Assembly: GCA_016719105.1 (NCBI GenBank)
Contig: JADKAQ010000002.1
Span: 372,001 to 436,000 of the forward strand
Direction of reading: 5' to 3'
DNA: 64,000 nt
From: Gemmatimonadota bacterium
GTDB lineage: Bacteria; Gemmatimonadota; Gemmatimonadetes; Gemmatimonadales; Gemmatimonadaceae
The translations under genes and the position numbers were made by a program. Below are positions 1-8,639 of this stretch, one piece after another (position 1 is the stretch's first letter; every line of letters begins with the position of its first letter). The notes under the pieces were generated by a model. That model was not told the origin of the DNA. It searched no databases and saw only the letters and a list, made by a program, of their open reading frames with translations.

Positions 1-513
1 GTCGATGAGCCCCGCCGACAGGTCGGCGTCGATGGCCATCTGCTTGCCCGGCATGGCATCGAGGGTGAAGCGCGCGGCCACTTCGGCCACGCGCCCGGCG
101 CCCTTCGTGATCACGATGAAGTTGATGCCGATCAGGATCAGGAAGAGGACGACGCCGACGGCGTAGTTGCCGCCGATGACAAACTGTCCGAAGGCCTGGA
201 TCACCTGCCCGGCGTGCCCCTCGCTGAGGATGAGGCGCGTGGAGGCGAAGTTGAGGCCCAGCCGGAAGATCGTGAGCAGGAGCAGCATCGCCGGGAACGA
301 CGAGAACTCCAGCGGCTCCACCGTCTGCATCGTCGTCAGCAGCACGACGAGCGAGAGCCCGATGCTGGTGGCGAGCAGCAGGTCGAGGATGACGGCGGGG
401 AGCGGCACGATCATTAGGCCGAGCACGAAGACCACCGCGATGGCGAGCCCCATCTCGGCGTTGCGCTTGGCCAGCCCTTCGGCGACCGGCATCGGACGCA
501 CACTCGCGCTCAT
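1..513 (-). CDS. flhA: Flagellar export gate protein FlhA (partial, N-terminal 171 residues)
   Basis: FlhA is the largest membrane subunit of the flagellar type III export gate. Its cytoplasmic tail docks chaperone-substrate complexes. Only the N-terminal part is present; the gene leaves the window at its left edge. Hydrophobic segments begin near residue 22, and residues around 150-165 carry the FHIPEP-family stretch FTLDAMPGKQMAIDADL, which is close to diagnostic. The ATG (513-511) overlaps the flhB stop codon in an ATGA arrangement, so the two are translationally coupled. FlhA is the last visible gene of the long minus-strand flagellar operon. The residues after 171 cannot be assessed. Confidence 0.95.
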   Translation of the reverse strand, partial: MSASVRPMPVAEGLAKRNAEMGLAIAVVFVLGLMIVPLPAVILDLLLATSIGLSLVVLLTTMQTVEPLEFSSFPAMLLLLTIFRLGLNFASTRLILSEGHAGQVIQAFGQFVIGGNYAVGVVLFLILIGINFIVITKGAGRVAEVAARFTLDAMPGKQMAIDADLSAGLID

Positions 514-1598
514 GCGGTCACCCCCTGCAGGGGCTTGCCGCGCACCATGCGGCGGCGGATCACGAAGGCCAGGATCTCGGCCACGGCGACATAGAGTTCA
601 CTCGGGATCATCTGGCCGACCTTGGCTGCGGCCAGGAGTGCGCGGGCCAGCGGCTTGTTTTCGATGCACGGGATGCCGTGCTCGCGCGCGATCGCCTTGA
701 TGCGCTCGGCGACCTTGCGCTGGCCTAACGCGAGGACGATCGGGGCGGGGGCCTTGAACGGGTCGTAGAGCAGGGCGACGGCGATGTGCGTCGGGTTGGT
801 GATGATCACGTCGGCCTTGGGGACGTCGCGCATCATCTGGCGGCGCGCCAACGCGCGCCCGAAGGAGCGCATGCGCTGCTTGACCAGCGGGTCACCCTCG
901 GACTGCTTGGACTCTTCCTTGATCTCGTCGCGGCTCATCTTGAGCGACGACTCGAACTGCCAGATCTGGAAGGCGTAGTCGAGCGCCGCCAACCCCAGGT
1001 AGCACAGCCCGGCGGTGGTCAGGAGCTTGACCGAGTACCGGATCGTGACCAGGAGGAAGCTGAAGGCCGGCTCCTGCGACAGGGCGAGGATGTCGTGCCA
1101 CGCCGCGCGCAGGGCGCTGGTGACCGCGAAGCCCACCAGGGCGAGCTTGAGCAGCGACTTGAACAGGTCGGCGAACGACTGGATGCCAAGCACCCGCTTG
1201 GCATTGCGTGCCGGCGAGAGCTTGGAGAAGTCGGGGGTGAGCGGCTTGAGCGTGAGGACGCCACGCGCCTGCGGGGCGGCGATGGCGAGGCCCAGCAGCA
1301 TGAGCGCCCCCCCCCAGCCGCCGATCACGACGAGGACGCGCGTGCCGAGGGTCCGCACGAGCGAGACGGCGGAGTCGGCGCCTAACGGGACCGACCCCAC
1401 CTGGGCCATGCCGTCGGCGAAGATCGCCATGATCTGCGATCCCATCGACCCGCCCATGAGGTTGAGGAGCATCGCCGCCCCGAGGAGCACGAACGACGTC
1501 GTGAGCTCCTGCGAGCGCGGGATGCGCCCCTCTTCCCGGGCATCGTCGCGCCGTTTTTGTGTTGGGGCCTCGGTCTTTTCCTGGTCGGCCAGTGCCAT
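510..1598 (-). CDS. flhB: Flagellar export switch protein FlhB
   Basis: FlhB is the inner-membrane export protein that switches substrate specificity from rod/hook to filament proteins after self-cleavage. The protein is 362 aa, the usual length. Its N-terminus (ADQEKTEAPTQKRRDDAREEG) is typical, four hydrophobic segments span about residues 35-215, and the autocleavage motif NPTH is intact at residues 268-271. The cytoplasmic tail after it is complete. The ATG lies 1 bp after the fliR stop and the stop overlaps the flhA start. Two copies of the CGTTAGGC octamer lie inside it, at 723 and 1380, each coding Leu-Gly with a TTA codon. Identification is secure. Confidence 0.97.
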   Translation of the reverse strand: MALADQEKTEAPTQKRRDDAREEGRIPRSQELTTSFVLLGAAMLLNLMGGSMGSQIMAIFADGMAQVGSVPLGADSAVSLVRTLGTRVLVVIGGWGGALMLLGLAIAAPQARGVLTLKPLTPDFSKLSPARNAKRVLGIQSFADLFKSLLKLALVGFAVTSALRAAWHDILALSQEPAFSFLLVTIRYSVKLLTTAGLCYLGLAALDYAFQIWQFESSLKMSRDEIKEESKQSEGDPLVKQRMRSFGRALARRQMMRDVPKADVIITNPTHIAVALLYDPFKAPAPIVLALGQRKVAERIKAIAREHGIPCIENKPLARALLAAAKVGQMIPSELYVAVAEILAFVIRRRMVRGKPLQGVTA

Positions 1599-1599
1599 G

Positions 1600-2394
1600 T
1601 CAGCGAGCTCCCGCGCCCGAGAGCGCGGTCATGGCCCGGGTCAGGAGGGCGTCGTACGACGCCTCCCAGCCAAGGAACCAGGTGGCGAGGAAGGGGAGGG
1701 AGGCGACGAGCGTGCCGATGCCCACCAGGATCTGGATCGGGAAGGCGAGCTGCAGGATCTGCAGCTGGGGAGCGGCGCGGCTCAGCACCGCCAGCGCGAC
1801 GTTGGCGACCATCACGACGGCCACGACGGGCGCGGCGAACTGCAGGCCGAGCGCGAAGAGCGTCGACCCTAACGACACGAAGGACCGGAGCCCCGCCGCG
1901 ATCTCCAGGGGCGCCCCGAGCGGCATGCGCTCGGCGCTGGTGGCCAGCGCGTCGAGCATGACCAGGTGGCCGTTGAGCGACAGGACCAGCGCGATCGCGA
2001 AGAGATGGACGAACTGGCCTAACGCCGTTGATTGCTGGGAAGAGAGCGGGTCGACGATCGCCGAACCGGCCAGCCCGATCTGGACCGACAGCAGCTCTCC
2101 CGCCGTCTCGGCCGCCCCCACGATGAGCGCCGCGCCGAGCCCCAGGGCGAAGCCCACCAACGTCTCGCCGACGATCGCGGCCGGTGTCAGGAGCGGCGGG
2201 CGCACGAGGTGAGACTGGGCCACCGGGACCATCAGGATCGAGAGCAGGACGACCAGCCCCGTCTTCACCGCCATCGGCACGGGACGCGCCGAGAAGACCG
2301 GCGCGACCAGCACCAGTCCACTCACCCGCGCGCTGAAGAGCACGAGGGTGGCGGGGGCACCGGGGGCGTAGAGGTCGAAGGCGGGGAGGGGCAT
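1600..2394 (-). CDS. fliR: Flagellar export gate protein FliR
   Basis: FliR is a membrane subunit of the FliPQR export channel at the centre of the basal body. The chosen ATG at 2394 gives MPLPAFDLYAPG and 264 aa, the normal family length. A longer reading frame to 2481 would run through the end of fliQ and is not needed. Long hydrophobic helices with the FliR pattern LVLFSARVSGLVLVAPVF appear near the N-terminus and continue through the protein. It lies 14 bp after fliQ and 1 bp before flhB, so the whole fliP-fliQ-fliR-flhB-flhA export block is contiguous. Confidence 0.96.
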   Translation of the reverse strand: MPLPAFDLYAPGAPATLVLFSARVSGLVLVAPVFSARPVPMAVKTGLVVLLSILMVPVAQSHLVRPPLLTPAAIVGETLVGFALGLGAALIVGAAETAGELLSVQIGLAGSAIVDPLSSQQSTALGQFVHLFAIALVLSLNGHLVMLDALATSAERMPLGAPLEIAAGLRSFVSLGSTLFALGLQFAAPVVAVVMVANVALAVLSRAAPQLQILQLAFPIQILVGIGTLVASLPFLATWFLGWEASYDALLTRAMTALSGAGAR

Positions 2395-2408
2395 CCGAGG
2401 GTGCTCGA

Positions 2409-2681
2409 TCAACCGTTGACCATCGCGGGAAGCGATCGGAAGAGGCGCTGCGTGTACTCGACCAGCAGCTGCAACATCCACGGAAGCCCGACGAGGAAGA
2501 CGGCCGCCACGCCCAGCAGCTTGGGGACGAACGAGAGCGTCTGCTCCTGGATCTGCGTCACCGTCTGGAGGATGCTGACCAACAGCCCGATGATCAGCGC
2601 CACGGCGAGGAGGGGCGCCGCGAGGAGCATGGCGACCATCATCGCGTTGCGGGCGAGATCGGAGACGAGGGCGTAGCTCAT
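2409..2681 (-). CDS. fliQ: Flagellar export gate protein FliQ
   Basis: FliQ is the small two-helix subunit of the FliPQR export channel. The ATG at 2681 (MSYALVSDLARN) gives 90 aa, exactly the family size; in-frame codons further upstream run through a repetitive spacer and do not look like protein. Two hydrophobic helices are obvious at about 17-37 and 55-76, with the family-typical TVTQIQEQTLSFVPKL between them. The spacer ahead of it (2682-2742) contains three perfect copies of an 8-bp repeat. Confidence 0.96.
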   Translation of the reverse strand: MSYALVSDLARNAMMVAMLLAAPLLAVALIIGLLVSILQTVTQIQEQTLSFVPKLLGVAAVFLVGLPWMLQLLVEYTQRLFRSLPAMVNG

Positions 2682-2688
2682 TGCCGGG

Positions 2689-2712
2689 AGACGGGAAGAC
2701 GGGAAGACGGGA
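2689..2712. repeat. 8-bp tandem repeat upstream of fliQ
   Basis: Three perfect copies of AGACGGGA on the plus strand (TCCCGTCT on the coding strand) fill much of the 61-bp gap between fliP and fliQ. Related 8-bp units occur in other spacers of the window, near 17586, 25742, 41862, 45743, 46639 and 46752. Confidence 0.8.
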
Positions 2713-2742
2713 GCGAATGGCGCATGCGGGGGGGGCCGCACG

Positions 2743-4065
2743 CTACTTGAAGCCTTGTACCAGCGACTGGATCAGGAGCGACCAGCCATCGACCAGGACG
2801 AAGAGCAGGAGCTTGAACGGCAACGCGATCATCGCGGGCGGCAGCATGAACATGCCCATGCTCATGAGCACCGAGCTGACGACGATGTCGATCACGATGA
2901 ATGGGAGGAACAGGACGAAGCCGAGCTGGAAGGCGGTGCGCAGCTCGCTCGTGACGAAGGCGCTCGTGAGGACGATGGTGGAGACGTCCTCGGGGCGTGC
3001 CGGCGCGGGACCGCCAGCCATGTCGACGAAAGCGGCGATGTCGCGCTCGCGCGTCTGGCGAAGCATGAAGTCGCGCATGGGGCCGAGGGCGTTCTTCATC
3101 ATCGCCCCCTGCTCGATCTGCCCGTCGAGCCACGGCGTGATGGCGACACGATTGACCTGGGTCATGGTCGGGGCCATCACGAAACCCGTCAGCAGCAGCG
3201 CGAGCGCACTCACCACCTGTGCGGGCGGCGCGGTCTGCGTGCCGAGCGCCTGCTTGAGGAACTGGAGGACGATCAGGATGCGCGTGAAGCTGGTCATCAT
3301 GAGGACCAGCGTGGGGAGCAGCGTGAGGAGCCCCATCATGATGACGATCCCGACCGAGCCGCTGAGGCGCAGCCCGCCGGGCGTGCTGCCGTCGACCGAG
3401 AGGTCGAGCTTCGGGATCGCCTTGCCTAACGCGTCGTCGAGCGACGTCGACGCGGCCTGGCTCGCGGGCGCTGCCGGCGCCGCGCCCAGCGCACGTTGCG
3501 GCTGGGCGACGGTGGCCGGCGATGCGGTGGCGCCTCGTGGCGGCTGGGTGCGCGGGGGGGTGGCTCGCGGGGCGGCGGTCCCCGTCGATGGGGTGGCGGC
3601 CGGCGTGGCCGGGCGCTGGGTGGCCTGCGCCGACACACGCTGGGACGCCAGCGCCGTGGCGGTCATCGCCGCGATCACCAACGGCAGCCCTGCCGAGCGC
3701 AGCCCATGCATCAGCGCCGTGCGGAAGTCGCGCGTGCCGCCCATCGCCGGCGACTGCACGACGCCGGACAACGGTTCGTGCACCACGGCCGGGGCCGTCG
3801 CCTCGGCCGGCTCGAGCTCGGCCAGCGTGCGCACCCCTCCTTCGCCGACACTGACCGCGACCAACTGCTCGCCGATGCGCACGACCGCGATCCCCTGACG
3901 GGGGCCTAACGCGATGCGTTGCACGACCTCGAGCGGCACGCCCCCCTTGCTGCGCCCGAGCGTCCCCCCCTGCGACACCTTGCGCAACAGGCGCATGGTG
4001 ACGGCGAGAAGGCCGAGGACGAGGGCGAGGGTCAGCGCGATGCCGACGAGGGAACTGAAGGTCAC
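2743..4065 (-). CDS. fliP: FliO-FliP fusion protein of the flagellar export gate
   Basis: This single 440-aa frame carries two proteins that are usually separate. Residues 1-85 look like FliO: one transmembrane segment (5-22), then a small soluble domain with PLEVVQRIALGPRQGIAVVRIGEQ. A second hydrophobic, signal-peptide-like segment follows at about 119-147, then an A/T/P-rich linker (148-207). Residues 208-440 are FliP, with MMTSFTRILIVLQFL and the late signature PFIVIDIVVSSVLMSMGM. FliP forms the export pore and FliO helps assemble it. The GTG start overlaps the fliN stop (GTGA). An internal start at Met108 or Met119 could also yield free FliP with its own signal peptide. No stop interrupts the frame. 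Confidence 0.93.
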   Translation of the reverse strand: MTFSSLVGIALTLALVLGLLAVTMRLLRKVSQGGTLGRSKGGVPLEVVQRIALGPRQGIAVVRIGEQLVAVSVGEGGVRTLAELEPAEATAPAVVHEPLSGVVQSPAMGGTRDFRTALMHGLRSAGLPLVIAAMTATALASQRVSAQATQRPATPAATPSTGTAAPRATPPRTQPPRGATASPATVAQPQRALGAAPAAPASQAASTSLDDALGKAIPKLDLSVDGSTPGGLRLSGSVGIVIMMGLLTLLPTLVLMMTSFTRILIVLQFLKQALGTQTAPPAQVVSALALLLTGFVMAPTMTQVNRVAITPWLDGQIEQGAMMKNALGPMRDFMLRQTRERDIAAFVDMAGGPAPARPEDVSTIVLTSAFVTSELRTAFQLGFVLFLPFIVIDIVVSSVLMSMGMFMLPPAMIALPFKLLLFVLVDGWSLLIQSLVQGFK

Positions 4066-4403
4066 GCCGCGGCCTCGGCAATCGCCTTCTTCGAAAGGAT
4101 GCGCGTGATGCGCACGCCGAAGTGCTCGCCGAGCACCACCACCTCGCCCTCGGCGAAGCGACGGTCCCCGACATAGATGTCGATCGGCTCGCCGGCGAGG
4201 CGGTCGAGCTGGATCACGCTGCCGCGCCCGAGGCGCAGCACTTCCTGCACCGTCATCGCCGTCCGCCCTAACTCGATGGAGACGGGGAGCGTGAGGTCGA
4301 GGAGGAGTGAGATGGGCACCTCACCGCCGGCGGAGAGGACCGCCGTGATCTCCTCGAAGTTGGCCTCCATCGGGTCCTGGGCGCTGGTGTCGGGAGCGGT
4401 CAT
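4062..4403 (-). CDS. fliN: Flagellar motor switch protein FliN
   Basis: FliN is the C-ring switch component that works with FliM and FliG in direction control and export docking. At 113 aa it is a short FliN: an acidic N-terminal stretch, then the SpoA domain (about 33-105) with LLDLTLPVSIELGRTAMTVQ and DRLAGEPIDIYVGDRRFAEG. The ATG at 4403 overlaps the fliM stop (ATGA). Longer upstream readings in this frame are shadows of fliM. Confidence 0.97.
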   Translation of the reverse strand: MTAPDTSAQDPMEANFEEITAVLSAGGEVPISLLLDLTLPVSIELGRTAMTVQEVLRLGRGSVIQLDRLAGEPIDIYVGDRRFAEGEVVVLGEHFGVRITRILSKKAIAEAAA

Positions 4404-5428
4404 GGCAACGTGGTCCGCGTGATCGGAAGGGTGTCGGTCTCGGGCGCCGGATGGAGCCCGTCGGTAAGGCGAATGGCGAGTGCGGGACCGATGCGGCCCG
4501 GCGACGCGCGAAAGCGAGGTTGCGCCCCGACGATGACGTCGAGTTCGGCGTTGCGGGCGAGCCCGGTCGAGATGACGCTCCCCGCCGAGAGCGCGAGCAG
4601 CTCGCGCATGTTCATGTTGAACGAGGGGAGGCGCGCGGCGATCGGGATGCGCGTACCGCGCACCGAGTACTCGGCCAGGTCGCGGTTCGACACCTGCTCC
4701 TCCGGCGTCCCGAGCATCGTCGCCCGGCGCTCCTGTCCGCCGGCGAAGAAGCGCTCCAGCACTGCGAACGGCAGGCAGACAAGGAGCAGGCTGCGCGTTT
4801 CCGCAGCGGCGACCTCGATGTTGGCCACGAGGACGGGGTCCTCGCGATTGGCGATGCGGAGGATCTCGGGGATGGACTCGAAGCCGGTGAGCGAGAGGTC
4901 CATCTCGATGTAGTCCTGCCAGACTTCCTGCAGGACGTTGAGCACGCGGTCGGCGACCATGCGCACCGCCATGCGCTCGATGGGGGTGAGCGCGCGGTTG
5001 GGGAGCGCCGGCACGCCACTGCCGCCGAAGAGGCGATCGACGAGGAAGTACGCGAACTCGTGCCCGAAGTCGATGACCCCCTGCTGTCCGCCGGTGTTCT
5101 GGAGCTCGAACGTGTAGGAGGCGCAGGGCGTCGGGAGCGAGAGCGTGAACTCGCCGAACGAGAACTGCTCGACGCTCTGGAGTTGCAGCTGCACGCCGCC
5201 GCGCACGCGCCCGAGCAGCCAACCCTCGAGCGACTTGGCGAAGCGCTCGTACATGGCCTCCAGCGTCCGCAGCTTCTCCTTCGAGATGCGGTGCGGACGG
5301 CGGAAGTCATAGACCTGCGCCTCCGTCAGTGCATCGACTGACGACGGCAGCGCGGCCGCTGCGCTGGATCGACCCCCTCCGCCGAGGAGGGCGTCAATCT
5401 CATTTTGGGAGAGTGTCTCGGAGGCCAC
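4400..5428 (-). CDS. fliM: Flagellar motor switch protein FliM
   Basis: FliM is the C-ring protein that binds phosphorylated CheY. The 342-aa product begins with the CheY-binding peptide LSQNEIDALLGGG (residues 6-18), followed by the CheC-like middle domain and a C-terminal SpoA domain. It is full length and lies 3 bp after fliL. Together with FliN, FliG and the Che operon downstream, it shows that motor switching is controlled by CheY. Confidence 0.97.
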   Translation of the reverse strand: MASETLSQNEIDALLGGGGRSSAAAALPSSVDALTEAQVYDFRRPHRISKEKLRTLEAMYERFAKSLEGWLLGRVRGGVQLQLQSVEQFSFGEFTLSLPTPCASYTFELQNTGGQQGVIDFGHEFAYFLVDRLFGGSGVPALPNRALTPIERMAVRMVADRVLNVLQEVWQDYIEMDLSLTGFESIPEILRIANREDPVLVANIEVAAAETRSLLLVCLPFAVLERFFAGGQERRATMLGTPEEQVSNRDLAEYSVRGTRIPIAARLPSFNMNMRELLALSAGSVISTGLARNAELDVIVGAQPRFRASPGRIGPALAIRLTDGLHPAPETDTLPITRTTLP

Positions 5429-5431
5429 GAT

Positions 5432-6019
5432 CTACTGGATGACGAACTGCGGGAAGTAGATGCGGCGGATCGCCTTCTTCTTCTTGAAGAGCGTTCCTAA
5501 CGAGTCGGCCAGCTCCTTCTTGATCGCCTCGCGGTTGGACATCTCCGAGAGTTCCTCGACGGTGCGGGCTCCCATGACGCGCAGCACGATGTCGCGCACC
5601 TCGGCGTCGCGGGCCTTGGTCTCCTCGACCATGGCGGCATCCGAGAACTCGAGCGCGGCGGCGAGCATCAGGAAGCGCGCCCCCCCCGAACCGGCCGGGT
5701 TGAGCACGAGGTTGTCGACCAGGTGCAGGTTGGCGGCCGCCCCCCCCTCGCCTCCCGCCGCGGCCTCGCCGTGGCCCCCCGCATCTCCCTCGGCGGCGGC
5801 CGCGTCACCGTGCCCTCCATCAGCGGCGGCCGAGTCGGCGCCCGCTGCGGAGACCACGTAGCCGGATTTCTTGGCGAGCATGGGGCCGACCGCGAAGAGG
5901 CCGGCCGCGCCGCCGATGAGGAGCGTGCCCACGAGGGCCCCGATGAGGACCACGCCCTTGGGACCAGCCTTGGCTGGCGCCTCTCCACCTTCTGCGGGTG
6001 CTGCGGGTTGTTCGGACAT
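5432..6019 (-). CDS. fliL: Flagellar basal body-associated protein FliL
   Basis: FliL is a single-pass inner-membrane protein that surrounds the stator and supports torque. The chosen start MSEQPAAPAEGG (6019) gives 195 aa. One transmembrane helix lies at about 23-45, followed by an unusually long Ala/Gly/Asp/His-rich periplasmic linker (about 55-95) and then the FliL domain (ANLHLVDNLVLNPAGSGGARF to the C-terminal YFPQFVIQ). It is the first gene of the fliL-flhA block. In many bacteria motA and motB lie just upstream, but here they are absent. Confidence 0.93.
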   Translation of the reverse strand: MSEQPAAPAEGGEAPAKAGPKGVVLIGALVGTLLIGGAAGLFAVGPMLAKKSGYVVSAAGADSAAADGGHGDAAAAEGDAGGHGEAAAGGEGGAAANLHLVDNLVLNPAGSGGARFLMLAAALEFSDAAMVEETKARDAEVRDIVLRVMGARTVEELSEMSNREAIKKELADSLGTLFKKKKAIRRIYFPQFVIQ

Positions 6020-6592
6020 GTCGGGGACCGGGAGCGGGTGCGAAGGCGCGGCGCGCGAAGAACGCACGTCGTGCGCAGGTATGCGAAGGCACGCCCCGGG
6101 CCAACGGGAATCGACGCCACGCTGGCGAGAGAAGCGTGACGTAAGACACGAACCAACAACGGGTTACGTGGAAGTCGCCTGGCGGGATCGATCGGGACGA
6201 CACCCCGGCACGAATGCGCGTGGCGGAAGGCTTTGCCGGGCACGTCGGGCGGCATTTTCCGCCGCGAGCAATCGCGGGCGTTCGCGCGCCCCCTCCCGTC
6301 GCGCGCCGCAAACGAGGGGCGGGCGGTCGCCGTGGGGGTGACGGACGGCCGAATGCTCCCGCCCAGACGCGGGCGGGGAGGGGGTGCTGGCCAGCGCGCC
6401 GCACCGCGCGCGCGGTGTACGCGTGCGCGGGCACGTGCGCGAGGTGAACGCGCGCGGCGGTACGCGCGTGACGTAGACGCGCCGGGGGATGCGCGCGCTT
6501 GAACGCGAGCACCGGAACGCGGGCGTGACCGACGGGCGCACCCGTGCGACGACGGCGCGGGGTGCCGCGCCGCCGCCGAGGCTGGGGGGTGC
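6020..6592. other. CG-rich spacer without recognisable gene
   Basis: These 573 bp separate flgE from fliL inside an otherwise gap-free operon. No frame on either strand resembles a protein: the open frames are biased Arg/Ala/Pro shadows. The segment from about 6400 to 6590 is dominated by alternating CG and GC dinucleotides. A short inverted repeat ACGTAA...TTACGT (6139-6144 and 6164-6169) may mark a regulatory region for fliL. No convincing promoter was found. Confidence 0.5.
6554..6571 (-). terminator. GC hairpin downstream of flgE
   Basis: GGCGCGG and CCGCGCC form a perfect 7-bp stem around a 4-nt loop, 22 bp beyond the flgE stop on its coding strand. No U-tract follows, so it is either a weak terminator or an RNA 3-prime end stabiliser. 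Confidence 0.4.
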
Positions 6593-7888
6593 TTACCGCT
6601 TGAGGTTCACCAGCTCCTGCAGCATCTCGTCGCTGCTGGTGATCACGCGGGAGTTGGCCTGGAAGCCGCGCTGGGTCACGATCATGTTCGTGAACTCCTG
6701 GGCGAGGTCGACGTTGGACATTTCCAGCGCGCCCGACGTCATGGTCGACTGGATCCCTTCGAGCGAGTAGCCGAGCACCGCGCCGCCGGAGTTGCCCGAC
6801 ACGGCGTACATGTTGTCGCCCACGCGCAGGAGGCCGCCCGGGTTGTTGAAGTCGGCCAGGACGATCTGCGCCAGGATCACGTTGGTGCCGTTGGTGAAGG
6901 CGCCGGTGATGAGCCCCGTACGGTCGATCGAGAAGTTCTGCAGCTGGCCCGCTTCGTAGCCGTTCTGGTCCTTGAGCACCGCGGTATTGGTGCCGGCAAA
7001 CGACGTGATGCCGTTGACGGTGTTGCCGCCGAGGTCGAGCGTGACGTCGACCTGGTTGGCACCCGCCGGGGTGAAGCTGACCACGGGCGGGCTGGTGGGC
7101 GCGGCGGCCGTCAGGATACCGGTGGTGTCGAAGGTCAGCGTCTGCGGCGTGCTGTTGGGCGGGGTGAAGCCGGCCGGGAGGTTGGTCCCGTCGACCTGCC
7201 AGCTCCACGTGTCGGCCGCGGTCTTCCAGAACTGCAGCTTGAGGTCGTGCTGGTTGCCTAACGAATCGAAGACCGTGATCGACGTCTCCGACCAGGAGTC
7301 CACGTTGAGCGGGTCAGCACGGCCGGCGGCGTTGAAGGTGCCGGTGAAGATCGGGGCGGCGGCGTCGAGGTTGCCGGCGAGCTTGACCATGTCGGTCGCC
7401 TTGGCCGCCGTCTTCTGCCCGACGGGGAGCACGATGGGGCGCACGCCGTCGAGGAAGACGCCGTTGTCGGCCATCTTGCCCTGCACCACGAAGCCGTTGG
7501 TCGGCGAGACGAGCTGGCCGTCGGCGTCGAGCTGGAAGTTACCGGAGCGCGTGTAGTAGTTCTGCGTCCCCTTCTTCACCACGAAGAACGAGTCGCCCTG
7601 GATCGCCAGGTCGGTGGTGAGGCCGGTCGACTCCAGGTTGCCCTGGCTGAACATCATGTCGACGGAGCCGATCTGCATGCCGAAGCCGACCTGGATCGGG
7701 TTGATGCCGCCGAGGTCACCGGGCGGGCGCGACGCGCCCTGCAGGAGCTGGGCGAAGCCTTCCTTGAAGGTCACGCGGCCGGCCTTGAAGGCGACCGTGT
7801 TGACGTTGGAGATGTTGTTGCCGATGACGTCCATGCGCACCTGGTGATTGCGCAGGCCGGAGACACCGGAAAAGAGGGAACGCATCAT
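6593..7888 (-). CDS. flgE: Flagellar hook protein FlgE
   Basis: FlgE polymerises into the hook joining basal body and filament. The product is 431 aa. The N-terminal rod/hook motif (LFSGVSGLRNHQ ... IGNNISNVNTVAFK) and the C-terminal coiled segment EFTNMIVTQRGFQANSRV are both complete. The central region is the variable hook domain. Two Met codons in a row open the protein, so the start could be one codon later. It lies 31 bp after flgD. An octamer copy at 7256 codes the Leu-Gly in DSLGNQ. Confidence 0.96.
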   Translation of the reverse strand: MMRSLFSGVSGLRNHQVRMDVIGNNISNVNTVAFKAGRVTFKEGFAQLLQGASRPPGDLGGINPIQVGFGMQIGSVDMMFSQGNLESTGLTTDLAIQGDSFFVVKKGTQNYYTRSGNFQLDADGQLVSPTNGFVVQGKMADNGVFLDGVRPIVLPVGQKTAAKATDMVKLAGNLDAAAPIFTGTFNAAGRADPLNVDSWSETSITVFDSLGNQHDLKLQFWKTAADTWSWQVDGTNLPAGFTPPNSTPQTLTFDTTGILTAAAPTSPPVVSFTPAGANQVDVTLDLGGNTVNGITSFAGTNTAVLKDQNGYEAGQLQNFSIDRTGLITGAFTNGTNVILAQIVLADFNNPGGLLRVGDNMYAVSGNSGGAVLGYSLEGIQSTMTSGALEMSNVDLAQEFTNMIVTQRGFQANSRVITSSDEMLQELVNLKR

Positions 7889-7919
7889 GTGGGACTGGTC
7901 CTGAGGAGGGTGGAAGTCG

Positions 7920-8639
7920 TTAGGCCAGGATCTTGACGATCGCGCTCAGCGCGATGGACAGCGGACCCATGGTGAGCATGGCGCTGCCGTCCTGTCCGAA
8001 TGTCATCCCGTCGATCTTGCCGACGGTGTACGTGCGCTGCGCGACATCCTTGCCGTCGGTGCCAGCCACATCGATGCGAACCTGGTATGCGCCCTCGACG
8101 CCCAGCCCCTTGGCGGCTGACCCGACGTCGAACGTTTGCATGGCCCCGGTCCCGAGGTAGCCTAACGACCGTGATCCGACTTCCTTGCCGGACTTGTCCA
8201 ACAGCGTGAGCGTGGCCACGCCGCTCGTCGTGATGTCTGCCGACACGGTGCCGCCAAGCGAGCCATCGCTCCCCTTGGTCAGGATCACCTTGTCGCTGTC
8301 CACCACGGCGCTCTTGCCGATCGCGCTCATGGCCGAGCTGTTGCTCATCGCCAGTGCGAGCGCGGTGTACTGCCCCTGCTGCGCCTCGAGCTTCTCATTG
8401 ATGTTGAGGAGCTGCTCCAACCCCGAGAACTGCGCGAGGTCGGCCGCCATCTGCTTGCCGTCCATGGGATCCAACGGATCCTGGTACCGCATCTGCGTGG
8501 TGAGGAGCTTGAGGAACGCGTCCTTGTCCATCTTTCCGCCTGGTGGCGTGGCCGTGGCCAAGCTCGCGGACGAGCTCGCGGCCCCGCTCGACGTCGCGGC
8601 GAATGCCGAGCGTGTGGCGGACTGGATGATGTTGCTCAC
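7920..8639 (-). CDS. flgD: Flagellar hook-capping protein FlgD
   Basis: FlgD is the scaffold that caps the growing hook. The product is 239 aa. The conserved N-terminal motif DAFLKLLTTQMRYQDPLDPMD (about 39-59) is present, followed by the FLN-like/Tudor region typical of FlgD. The start overlaps the fliK stop (ATGA). The stop codon lies inside an octamer copy (7918-7925), read as GCC-TAA-CG on the coding strand. Confidence 0.95.
   Translation of the reverse strand: MSNIIQSATRSAFAATSSGAASSSASLATATPPGGKMDKDAFLKLLTTQMRYQDPLDPMDGKQMAADLAQFSGLEQLLNINEKLEAQQGQYTALALAMSNSSAMSAIGKSAVVDSDKVILTKGSDGSLGGTVSADITTSGVATLTLLDKSGKEVGSRSLGYLGTGAMQTFDVGSAAKGLGVEGAYQVRIDVAGTDGKDVAQRTYTVGKIDGMTFGQDGSAMLTMGPLSIALSAIVKILA

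Noticed and set aside
2678..4174. Long antisense-type or out-of-frame open frames over fliP, flgE, cheA and atpA.
   Set aside because: They are Arg/Ala/Pro-rich products of GC-rich third-position bias opposite real genes; none has family motifs.
6020..6592. motA, motB or flbD remnants in the spacer.
   Set aside because: No membrane helices, OmpA-like motif or FlbD-like sequence in any frame.
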